Origin: Alphaproteobacteria bacterium UBA2723
GTDB lineage: Bacteria; Pseudomonadota; Alphaproteobacteria; RF32; CAG-239
NCBI GenBank assembly: GCA_002353835.1
Contig: DEKL01000015.1
Span: forward strand, 7,554 to 16,252
Reading direction: 5' to 3'
DNA: 8,699 nucleotides
Shown: in pieces, positions 1-5,608 of the stretch
Layout of the letters: each line of letters starts with the position of its first letter
Position numbering within the stretch: the first letter of the stretch is position 1
Program-made: the position numbers and the translations under genes
Notes under the pieces: model-generated
The model's database searches: none
What the model was told of the DNA's origin: nothing
The model's input: only the letters and a program-made list of their open reading frames with translations

Positions 1-692
1 GTATTGGTCTGGCGGGAATTTGCGCGGCGAGGGGTTATAAATTGATTATTGTTATGCCGGAAAATATGTCGCAAGAAAGAATAAAACTTATCAGACATTT
101 CGGTGCAGAGGTTATTTTAACACCGGCAGAAGACGGCATGATGGGGGCTATTCATAAGGCAGAATTATTAAAGGCGCGTGATAAAAATGTTATTATTTTA
201 AGCCAGTTTCAAAACGAGGCAAATCCCAATGCGCATAAAATGGGAACAGCAATGGAAATTTTGGAAGACACAGGCGGTGAATTTGATGTAATTGTTGCCG
301 GTGTCGGTACTTCGGGAACAATTACCGGTGTGTCATCTGTTTTAAGAACATATAATCAAGACTTATTCGTAGCAGCGGTTGAGCCAAAAAGCAGTGCGGT
401 TTTGAGCGGAGAAGATAAAGGTAAACACAAGATACAAGGTATCGGTGCCGGTTTTGTTCCTCCGTTTTTTGATAAAACTCTTGTTGACGAAATTATTAAA
501 ATAGAAGATGATGTCGCTATTGAAATGGCAAAACTGGTTGCTAAAACGGAGGGTTTGTCTATCGGTATTTCAGCAGGTGCGGCGGTTGCTGGCGCTGTTG
601 ATTTGGCAAAGAGGAAAGAATTTTTGAATAAAAGAATAGTTGTTATATTGCCGGATAGTGCAGAAAGATATTTATCAACCGGGAATTTTTAG
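1..692 (+). CDS. cysK: Cysteine synthase (O-acetylserine sulfhydrylase), 5'-truncated by window edge
   Basis: This is a PLP-dependent fold-type II enzyme that makes L-cysteine from O-acetylserine and sulfide in the cytoplasm. The frame is open from base 3, so the gene begins outside the window; about 229 residues are present and roughly 80-90 are missing, including the PLP-binding lysine and most of the TSGNTG loop. The visible part starts with IGLAGICAARGYKLIIVMPE, typical of the region just after that loop. The phosphate-binding loop reads GVGTSGTITGV (about 299-331), where GTGGT is more usual. GISAGAA carries the serine expected to contact the PLP ring nitrogen. The C-terminus PDSAERYLSTGNF matches the family ending (commonly PDTGERYLST.LF) with small changes. 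The CysM isozyme or a related beta-synthase cannot be fully excluded. lptG follows after 11 bases, so the two are probably co-transcribed. Confidence 0.88.
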   Translation, partial: IGLAGICAARGYKLIIVMPENMSQERIKLIRHFGAEVILTPAEDGMMGAIHKAELLKARDKNVIILSQFQNEANPNAHKMGTAMEILEDTGGEFDVIVAGVGTSGTITGVSSVLRTYNQDLFVAAVEPKSSAVLSGEDKGKHKIQGIGAGFVPPFFDKTLVDEIIKIEDDVAIEMAKLVAKTEGLSIGISAGAAVAGAVDLAKRKEFLNKRIVVILPDSAERYLSTGNF

Positions 693-703
693 GATTTAGT
701 GAA

Positions 704-1810
704 ATGATGAAACCGAATTCAATTTTAGGTTCTTATTTGTTTAAGCAGACGATATTAAATTTTTTCTATGTGCTGTTGATGATTTCTGCAGTTATTATGC
801 TGTTTGATATGATAGAAATCTTGCGCCGTACTTCAGGAAGAGCAGAAGTTTCAGTAGGTTTTTTGGTGGAATATGTTATTGCCAAACTCCCGGAAACCGT
901 TGATAAGGTTATACCTTTTGTGGTTATGGTTTCTTCAATGATAATGTTTTGGAAAATAAGCAAAACAAATGAGTTTGTTATAATTCGGGCTGCAGGTGTT
1001 TCTATTTGGGGTGTTTTGGTTCCGGTGTTGTTGGCTGTCTTTACCATTGGGGCATTTTGGGTAACAGTGATGAATCCTGTATCTGCGCGTTTATTTGAAT
1101 TAAAAGAAACACTTGCGTACCGGCTATCTACCAATAATCCTAATGCTTTTTTGTTCTCAAATAAGGGATTGTGGATTCGTGAAAGTAAAGATGAAGGAAC
1201 AATATCTATTATTAACGCCGGAGGGTTGAACCTAAAAGATAAAGTCTTATGGTTAAATGATATCAGCATTATAGAGGTTGATTCTCAAACACAGGTTAAA
1301 CGGAGAATAGAAGCTTTTGTTGCAACTTTAGAGGACGGTAATCTTAATTTAAAAGATGTTCACATTTATAAGCCGGGGCAAAAGGCCGAGATACTTAACA
1401 GTTTCAGTTATCCGACAGAGATAAATGTTCAGCGCATAAAAGATAATTTTATTGATCCGGAAGCGATATCTTTTTGGAATTTGCCTAATACGATAGATTT
1501 TTATGAGTCTTCAGGTTTTTCGGTTGTGCGTTATAAAATGCGATATATGAGCTTAATTGTTTTACCGTTTTTGTTAATGGCGATGGTTTTGGTGGCAGGT
1601 CTGTTTTCACTTAAACCAAACCAACGGCAGGGCGGTGTATTGTGGATGATAATTTTTGGCATTGCGACCGGTTTTACGGTGTATTTTGCCTCTCAAGTTA
1701 TATCTGCTTTCGGTATAAATTCATATATACCGGTTTGGTTTGCGGTATGGGCGCCGGCGATTGTGATTGCATCAATCAGTATATCGGTTTATCTCCACAA
1801 AGAAGAATAA
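704..1810 (+). CDS. lptG: LPS export ABC transporter permease LptG (YjgP/YjgQ family)
   Basis: LptG is one of two inner-membrane permeases of the LptB2FG transporter, which extracts lipopolysaccharide from the inner membrane and passes it through LptC/LptA to the outer membrane. The 368-residue product has the family layout: three N-terminal helices (about 15-36, 62-84, 101-123), a soluble periplasmic beta-rich domain (about 135-265), and three C-terminal helices (about 281-303, 311-333, 341-363). The segment EFVIIRAAGVS (90-100) matches the cytoplasmic coupling helix that contacts the ATPase LptB. FSLKPNQRQGG (301-311) corresponds to the conserved loop between helices 4 and 5. LptG is favoured over LptF from the N-terminal pattern (DMIEILRR) and the size, but the paralogues are similar. 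The start at 704 is supported by AGGA at 691-694. The usual lptF partner is not immediately upstream; cysK is. Confidence 0.87.
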   Translation: MMKPNSILGSYLFKQTILNFFYVLLMISAVIMLFDMIEILRRTSGRAEVSVGFLVEYVIAKLPETVDKVIPFVVMVSSMIMFWKISKTNEFVIIRAAGVSIWGVLVPVLLAVFTIGAFWVTVMNPVSARLFELKETLAYRLSTNNPNAFLFSNKGLWIRESKDEGTISIINAGGLNLKDKVLWLNDISIIEVDSQTQVKRRIEAFVATLEDGNLNLKDVHIYKPGQKAEILNSFSYPTEINVQRIKDNFIDPEAISFWNLPNTIDFYESSGFSVVRYKMRYMSLIVLPFLLMAMVLVAGLFSLKPNQRQGGVLWMIIFGIATGFTVYFASQVISAFGINSYIPVWFAVWAPAIVIASISISVYLHKEE

Positions 1811-1838
1811 TTAAAGGGTCTTTTTTTGTAAACTAACT

Positions 1839-1910
1839 AGCAAATGGAGGCCTGTCCCTAAATGCTCATTTACTGCTCTGTAAACTGCGCTTTAGGGCAG
1901 GACATTTGCT
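1839..1910. repeat. Long imperfect inverted repeat / stem-loop
   Basis: The arms pair in three blocks: AGCAAATG (1839-1846) with CATTTGCT (1903-1910), CCTG (1851-1854) with CAGG (1898-1901), and CCCTAAA (1856-1862) with TTTAGGG (1891-1897). GAGG opposite a single A forms an internal loop, and T1855 is bulged. That gives 19 paired bases. The 28-base apical part (1863-1890) holds a second perfect small hairpin, TTTAC (1869-1873) with GTAAA (1880-1884). No T tract follows directly on either strand, so a standard intrinsic terminator is doubtful. It could act as a two-way transcript end or mRNA stabiliser, or be a dispersed REP-like palindrome or a structured RNA. Confidence 0.6.
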
Positions 1911-1977
1911 GTTATTTTGCAAATTTTCCACCTTAAATATGGATAGTAGCCGTTGTTATTTTGTAAAATTTTTATCC
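1910..1977. repeat. Pair of short direct repeats (TGTTATTTTG...)
   Basis: Copy 1 (1910-1929) is TGTTATTTTGCAAATTTTCC. Copy 2 (1954-1977) begins with the same ten bases, TGTTATTTTG, and continues with a similar A/T run ending in TCC. They are 44 bases apart, and the first abuts the right arm of the large stem-loop. They may be remnants of a local duplication or simply low-complexity sequence. Confidence 0.4.
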
Positions 1978-1980
1978 GGT

Positions 1981-2418
1981 TTATCTCAATAAATCAGCTA
2001 TTTCATCGGGTATCTTTGTCGGGCGCATGGTGGCAAGGCTCAAAAAGACGAGCGTGATTTCTATTTCCGCCAAAACCGTGTCACCACGATAAAGCTTTTG
2101 TTCCATCTTTAAGGATACGCTTTTAAGTTCCGTTGCTTTGCAGGTAATGTTTAAGGCATCATCAAGTTTTGCCGGAGATTTATAGCTAATATGGCATTCT
2201 CTGACTACAAAGCCGATACCTTTTTCTTTAAGCATGGAAATCTGGTCTAAACCGAAATGTCTCAAATATTCGGTACGAGCGCGTTCGGCAAATTTTAGGT
2301 AATTTGCGTAATAAACAATCCCGCCGGCGTCGGTGTCCTCGTAATAGACACGGATAGGGAAGGAAAAAGTTTTATCTTCAAATAATTGACCTTGAATTGT
2401 CGGTGTTTCGTATGCCAT
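1981..2418 (-). CDS. ybgC: Tol-Pal-associated acyl-CoA thioesterase YbgC (hotdog fold)
   Basis: This is a 145-residue 4-hydroxybenzoyl-CoA thioesterase-like protein of the YbgC family. Family members hydrolyse acyl-CoA thioesters in the cytoplasm and are usually encoded beside the Tol-Pal envelope system. The signature YYEDTDAGGIVYYANY (25-40) is followed by FAERARTEYLR. Asp30 aligns with the catalytic Asp18 of E. coli YbgC, whereas the position of E. coli His25 is Tyr37 here. The product is slightly longer than usual because of about 15 extra N-terminal residues. The ATG lies two bases after the ruvB stop codon, and its AGGA ribosome site sits inside the end of ruvB with an 8-base spacer, indicating translational coupling. 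tolQ does not follow; the gene runs into a convergent intergenic region. Confidence 0.9.
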   Translation of the reverse strand: MAYETPTIQGQLFEDKTFSFPIRVYYEDTDAGGIVYYANYLKFAERARTEYLRHFGLDQISMLKEKGIGFVVRECHISYKSPAKLDDALNITCKATELKSVSLKMEQKLYRGDTVLAEIEITLVFLSLATMRPTKIPDEIADLLR

Positions 2419-2420
2419 GC

Positions 2421-3479
2421 TTAAAATCCTAAATCATCCATAAAACTGAATTGTGAGTTATCGGTCTTAAATTTCTTAACGCCCAGATATTTGCACCCTT
2501 GTTCGGATAACATACGTCCGCGCGGGGTACGTTGTAAAAATCCGAGTTTTAACAAATACGGTTCTATAACCTCTTCAATGGTATCACGTTCTTCTGATAA
2601 AGCGGCCGCCAATGTATCCGCACCAACCGGACCGCCACCATAGTTCTTGGCAATACAATTAAGATAACGTCTGTCAAACTCATCTAAACCATATGAATCA
2701 ACATCTAAAAGTCTTAATGCTTTATCGGCAATAGCTGAATCTATTTCTACATTACCGGCAACGGCACCAAAATCGCGTACACGTTTTAATAATCTGCCGG
2801 CAATACGCGGAGTGCCGCGGGATCGTTTGGCAATTTCCATGGCGCCGTCGTTTGAAATCGGCATATTTAAGAGTTTAGCACCGCGTAAAACAATTTTCTG
2901 TAAATCTTCGTGGTTATAAAAATCCATCCTGAGCGGTATGCCGAAGCGCTCTCTTAACGGAGTGGAAACCAAACCGGAACGCGTTGTTGCACCAACGAGA
3001 GTAAAAGGTTGTAAATCTATTTTAACGGAACGGGCGGAAGGCCCTTCGCCGATAATGATATCCAGTTGAAAGTCTTCCATAGCTGAATATAAAACTTCTT
3101 CAATTGCCGGATTTAGGCGATGGATTTCATCAATAAATAAAACATCACGCGCTTCCAGATTGGTCAATATTGCCGCTAAATCTCCGGAGCGTGTTATCAT
3201 CGGGGCAGAAGTTGCTTTAAAACCGACACCTAATTCTTTTGAGATAATGTTTGATAAAGTAGTTTTACCAAGTCCGGGAGGACCATAAAGCAAAACGTGG
3301 TCTAAAACTTCTCCTCTGCTTTTTGCAGACTCTATGAATACTTTTAAGTTTTGGCAAACTTTATCCTGTCCGACAAATTCATCTAAGGTTGAAGGACGCA
3401 AATTTATGGCAACAGGAGAATTGACATCATCCGTTGAAAGTTTTTGTGCGCTCAATATTCTTTCATTGTTTTCGGACAT
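2421..3479 (-). CDS. ruvB: Holliday junction branch migration ATPase RuvB
   Basis: RuvB is the hexameric AAA+ motor that, loaded by RuvA, pumps DNA through Holliday junctions during recombination and fork repair. The 352-residue product shows all key elements: Walker A GPPGLGKT (66-73), Walker B with IDEIHRL (116-122), sensor 1 GATTRSG (163-169), the arginine-finger region LRERFG (175-180), sensor 2 around [10 protein letters not shown] (221-230), and the C-terminal winged helix (about 275-338) with [15 protein letters not shown] short C-terminal extension (339-352) follows the conserved end. The start is set by an AGGAG site six bases before the ATG. It lies nine bases downstream of the ruvA stop and two bases ahead of ybgC, the middle of a compact operon. 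Confidence 0.97.
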   Translation of the reverse strand: MSENNERILSAQKLSTDDVNSPVAINLRPSTLDEFVGQDKVCQNLKVFIESAKSRGEVLDHVLLYGPPGLGKTTLSNIISKELGVGFKATSAPMITRSGDLAAILTNLEARDVLFIDEIHRLNPAIEEVLYSAMEDFQLDIIIGEGPSARSVKIDLQPFTLVGATTRSGLVSTPLRERFGIPLRMDFYNHEDLQKIVLRGAKLLNMPISNDGAMEIAKRSRGTPRIAGRLLKRVRDFGAVAGNVEIDSAIADKALRLLDVDSYGLDEFDRRYLNCIAKNYGGGPVGADTLAAALSEERDTIEEVIEPYLLKLGFLQRTPRGRMLSEQGCKYLGVKKFKTDNSQFSFMDDLGF

Positions 3480-3488
3480 TTATTTCTC

Positions 3489-4163
3489 CTATTGATTAAA
3501 TTCTTTTAGAGCCAAGCGAATAAGTGTGCCTAAATCTGCCGTCGGATTTTTCAGGCAGACCTCGGAGGCAACTCTGTAAGCATCAATTTTTTGGTAACCG
3601 AGATTGGTTAAAGCTGATGTGACATCTTCCGTTTTGGTATAGGTGGCATCAGTTTCTTCTTCCGGTGCAACCGCTTGGGTTTTGGATTTTATTTTTGCAG
3701 AGGGAGCTTCATCAGAATCTACAACGTTGTTTAAATCTGCTCCGCTCATATATTCTACCGGTATGGTTACAATTTTATCCTTTAATTCCGTCACCAAACG
3801 AGCGGCCAATTTCGGACCGACACCGGCGGCGCGCAAGAAGGAACTTTTATCTTGGGCAGCAACAGCTTGGGATAATTGTGCCGGAGACAGAACGCTCAAA
3901 ATGCTTAAGCAAACTTTTCCGCCAACACCTTGAATTTTGGTTAAGGTATTAAACCACTCTTTTTCCCATGGTGACTGAAACCCGAAAAGGGTAATGCTGT
4001 CTTCTTTGATAATTGTTTCAATTAACAAATTTGCGTATTCGCCTTGTTTTAGTTTGGATAATGAGCGTGAAGACATATTAACTAAATAGCCAACGCCGTT
4101 AACATCTATAATGCAACAGTCTTCGCCAATATTATCTATTATACCTTTTAATTTTGCTATCAT
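3489..4163 (-). CDS. ruvA: Holliday junction DNA-binding protein RuvA
   Basis: RuvA binds four-way junctions as a tetramer and recruits RuvB. The 224-residue product has the three expected parts: an N-terminal OB fold beginning MIAKLKGIIDNIGEDCCIID (1-63), a helix-hairpin-helix domain with HhH motifs IQGVGGKVCLSIL (78-90) and AAGVGPKLAARLV (112-124), and a RuvB-contacting domain III (about 177-224). An acidic, low-complexity linker (137-176), longer than in many homologues, joins the last two. An upstream in-frame ATG at 4211 would add 16 residues, but 4163 is preferred because family members begin at this MI..LKG motif and GAGGG sits four bases upstream. ruvC is not adjacent. A sigma-70-like promoter is predicted just upstream. 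Confidence 0.96.
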   Translation of the reverse strand: MIAKLKGIIDNIGEDCCIIDVNGVGYLVNMSSRSLSKLKQGEYANLLIETIIKEDSITLFGFQSPWEKEWFNTLTKIQGVGGKVCLSILSVLSPAQLSQAVAAQDKSSFLRAAGVGPKLAARLVTELKDKIVTIPVEYMSGADLNNVVDSDEAPSAKIKSKTQAVAPEEETDATYTKTEDVTSALTNLGYQKIDAYRVASEVCLKNPTADLGTLIRLALKEFNQ

Positions 4164-4182
4164 CTTACCCTCTTTTTGGTTG

Positions 4183-4211
4183 ATTTTAGATACAATCAAT
4201 AATCTCTTCAA
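4183..4211 (-). promoter_or_regulatory. Predicted sigma-70-type promoter of ruvA-ruvB-ybgC
   Basis: On the - strand a -35 hexamer TTGAAG (4211-4206) and a -10 hexamer TAAAAT (4188-4183) are separated by exactly 17 bases. Transcription would start near 4176, leaving a short leader containing the GAGGG ribosome site of ruvA. No alphaproteobacterial SOS box (GTTC/GAAC pairs) is visible in the 131-base divergent gap, so LexA control of ruvAB is not supported here. Confidence 0.45.
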
Positions 4212-4250
4212 GAGTTTTTTTGTTAATACCCCTTTTTTTCATAGTCTTAA

Positions 4251-4282
4251 TGGTTATATCTATATCGTTTTTAACATAACCA
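4251..4282. promoter_or_regulatory. Inverted repeat in the porin leader, possible operator
   Basis: TGGTTAT (4251-4257) and ATAACCA (4276-4282) form a perfect 7-base inverted repeat with an 18-base spacer. A weak -10-like TATATC (4261-4266) lies inside the spacer, with a weak -35-like TTCATA (4238-4243) 17 bases before it. If that promoter is real, the repeat flanks the transcription start of the porin gene, a sensible operator position. The right arm abuts the AAGGGGG ribosome site, so an RNA hairpin masking translation is an alternative. Confidence 0.3.
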
Positions 4283-4294
4283 AAAGGGGGATAA

Positions 4295-5440
4295 ATGAGT
4301 AATATCAGCAAGGCAATGTTAGTTTTAGGAGCTTTAATTACGTTTAATCAAGCACAAGCACAAGATTTAAATACAATGTATCAAGATTTTAAGAACGAAC
4401 TAAATAAAAAATACGATTTTGATTACAGTATTGATGTTTCTCTTTTAGAGCAAAGAACAAGTCCAAGCGGTGAAAACAGTGCTGTTCAGGCATATATTTA
4501 TCCTTCTTTTTCATGGACGACGTTTGATAATAAATATGGTACCGGTATATTAAATTTTGCTTATACGATTATTCGCTATGGTGGTCATAACGCATCTGAT
4601 ATCGGTGATAATTCCGGTATGGTTACGCCGATAAACGATTATCCTGATAAGCAAAATGAATTTAATGAGTTATATTTTACTTATCAGCCGAGTGGAAAGT
4701 GGAATTGGTTAACAATCGGCGCCGGACAATTTCCGATATATAATTTTGATGGCACGGAATATGATGCCAATCAGCAGGTTAATTTCTTAAATGATGCTTT
4801 GGCGCAAAATGCTTCAGCTTCTTATACGCAGGCCGGATTGGGGTTATATGCGCAAATCAGTCCAAATGAAAACTGGACAGTTGCCTTTGGCGGGCAAGAT
4901 GGAACAAATGTTGAGGCAACCAGTGTTCGGTTTAATCATTTAGATGAAAACCACTATACAACGTTCGGTTATGTTGCTTATACACCGATGATAAAGGGTT
5001 TGGGAGAAGCGGATATTTCCGTTCTTGTTTATAATCAGCCGGCAGTGCATGAGCAACCGGAAACGACAAACGGGTGGTCGCTTAATTTGTCGCAAAATAT
5101 CGGAGAGAAATGGGGTATTTTTGCACGTCTTAATGAAACAAGCGGAAGTGTGGAAGAAGTTCGTCAGTCGTGGGTGTTAGGTGGCGTTTATAATAACCCG
5201 CTTAATCGGAACAGTTTAGACCAAATCGGTTTGGCATATGCCTACAATAAGATAGATGAAGAAACCGTCGGCGAGAAACTTTCTCACAAAGCAGAGCAAA
5301 TTATAGAGGCCTATTGGGCATGGGGTATCGGAAGTATGCTGACAATAACACCGGATATTCAAATGTATATTAACCCGGCGCTTAATCAAAAATCCGATTA
5401 TGGCTTTGCCACAAGCTTGCGTGCAACGGTGATGTTCTAG
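4295..5440 (+). CDS. OprB-like outer-membrane porin (carbohydrate-porin-type beta barrel)
   Basis: The 381-residue product is a probable trimer-type porin for small solutes in the outer membrane. Residues 1-22 are a Sec signal peptide with a short basic end, a hydrophobic core (AMLVLGALI) and an AQA cleavage site before QD. The mature part is rich in alternating aromatic/polar beta strands (YIYPSFSWTTF, GAGQFPIYNF). Near the C-terminus LTITPDIQMYINPALN (349-364) resembles the family block of carbohydrate-selective OprB porins, and the last strand FATSLRATVMF ends in the aromatic residue used by the BAM machinery. The family call rests on these motifs, and the substrate is not predictable. The start is supported by AAGGGGG four bases upstream. 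The gene is transcribed divergently from ruvA and seems monocistronic, with repeats and a possible terminator behind it. Confidence 0.72.
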   Translation: MSNISKAMLVLGALITFNQAQAQDLNTMYQDFKNELNKKYDFDYSIDVSLLEQRTSPSGENSAVQAYIYPSFSWTTFDNKYGTGILNFAYTIIRYGGHNASDIGDNSGMVTPINDYPDKQNEFNELYFTYQPSGKWNWLTIGAGQFPIYNFDGTEYDANQQVNFLNDALAQNASASYTQAGLGLYAQISPNENWTVAFGGQDGTNVEATSVRFNHLDENHYTTFGYVAYTPMIKGLGEADISVLVYNQPAVHEQPETTNGWSLNLSQNIGEKWGIFARLNETSGSVEEVRQSWVLGGVYNNPLNRNSLDQIGLAYAYNKIDEETVGEKLSHKAEQIIEAYWAWGIGSMLTITPDIQMYINPALNQKSDYGFATSLRATVMF

Positions 5441-5515
5441 TTTAAATACAGTGCATCTATCTTTAAATACGCTGTTTAAATACAGCGTTTAAATTCCTTA
5501 CGTTTAAATACAGTG
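5440..5515 (+). repeat. Cluster of 13-base direct repeats, consensus GTTTAAATACAGT
   Basis: Five copies begin at 5440 (GTTTAAATACAGTG, its first G being the last base of the porin stop codon), 5461 (CTTTAAATACGCTG), 5474 (GTTTAAATACAGCG), 5487 (GTTTAAATTCC, degenerate) and 5502 (GTTTAAATACAGTG). Copies 2-4 are directly abutting with a 13-base period; copies 1 and 5 are offset by 21 and 15 bases. Copies 1 and 5 are identical over 14 bases. The array lies wholly outside genes. It is too short in unit and lacks spacers for CRISPR. Candidate roles are a binding-site array or the product of replication slippage. Confidence 0.75.
5462..5493 (+). repeat. Hairpin formed by adjacent repeat copies
   Basis: CGCTGT (5470-5475) and ACAGCG (5482-5487) are perfect 6-base arms around the loop TTAAAT. 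The flanking TTTAAA blocks (5462-5467 and 5488-5493) can extend the stem by six A/T pairs, with TA (5468-5469) bulged. The GCTG/CAGC difference between copies 2 and 3 is what makes the inner stem complete. No T tract follows immediately, so it is not a typical terminator, although it could protect the 3' end of the porin mRNA. Confidence 0.5.
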
Positions 5516-5526
5516 ATTTTGGTTGT

Positions 5527-5556
5527 GCATTAGTTGTTTTTAATGCTGTTTCTTCT
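5527..5556 (+). terminator. Possible intrinsic terminator of the porin gene
   Basis: GCATTA (5527-5532) and TAATGC (5541-5546) form a perfect 6-base stem around an 8-base loop (GTTGTTTT). A pyrimidine-rich tail, TGTTTCTTCTCT, follows. The stem is short and AT-rich and the tail is interrupted, so this is a weak candidate. Its place between the porin and the next operon fits. Confidence 0.35.
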
Positions 5557-5568
5557 CTAAAAAATGTT

Positions 5569-5599
5569 GATAATCAATTAAATTTTAATTTAGGAAGGA
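5569..5599 (+). promoter_or_regulatory. Leader of the protease operon: weak -10, AT palindrome and ribosome site
   Basis: A -10-like GATAAT (5569-5574) has no convincing -35 partner 16-18 bases upstream. Just after it, AATTAAA (5576-5582) and TTTAATT (5584-5590) make a 15-base palindrome centred on one T. This would overlap the predicted transcription start and could be an operator, though such A/T palindromes also arise by chance in AT-rich DNA. AGGAAGGA (5592-5599) is a strong ribosome site. It touches the ATG at 5600 but sits nine bases before the ATG at 5609, which argues for the latter start. Confidence 0.3.
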
Positions 5600-5608
5600 A
5601 TGCAAATA

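Larger units (their letters stand above)
1811..1980. other. Convergent intergenic region between lptG and ybgC
   Basis: This 170-base stretch lies between two converging genes and I see no coding sequence in it. It begins with a short AAAG-GGT-CTTT element running into seven T (1813-1827), which is at best a weak terminator for lptG. The middle holds a long imperfect inverted repeat (1839-1910). The right half carries two near-copies of a T-rich motif starting TGTTATTTTG (1910-1929 and 1954-1977). Neither strand shows a classic GC-rich hairpin followed at once by a T tract, so how the two transcripts end is not clear from sequence. Confidence 0.7.

Noticed and set aside
766..1269. A 167-codon open frame on the - strand inside lptG
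   Set aside because: It lies wholly antisense to a well-supported gene, has no ribosome site I can recognise, and its translation resembles no family. It is a shadow of lptG codon composition.
1813..1827. AAAG-GGT-CTTT plus T run as the lptG terminator
   Set aside because: Four mostly A/T pairs with a three-base loop are too weak to call; noted only within the intergenic entry.
3643..3952. Two + strand open frames of 95-96 codons inside ruvA
   Set aside because: Both are antisense to RuvA, whose domains are all recognisable. Neither translation has a family signature or a good ribosome site.
4164..4211. N-terminal extension of RuvA starting at 4211
   Set aside because: The added residues precede the conserved RuvA start, overlap the predicted promoter, and the internal ATG at 4163 has its own GAGGG site.
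4201..4221. CTCTT-C-AAGAG followed by seven T as a terminator
   Set aside because: The palindrome has a one-base centre and cannot fold into a useful hairpin. It lies in a divergent promoter region, and part of it is better read as the ruvA -35 box.
4164..4294. SOS (LexA) box controlling ruvAB
   Set aside because: No GTTC/GAAC pair with the expected spacing is present in the gap between ruvA and the porin gene.
5440..5515. CRISPR array
   Set aside because: The units are only 13 bases, some directly abutting, with no unique spacers and no cas genes nearby.
5600..5608. Earlier ATG for the lipoprotein protease
   Set aside because: The ribosome site AGGAAGGA ends directly at this ATG with no spacer. 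The ATG at 5609 has proper spacing and gives a cleaner lipoprotein signal.
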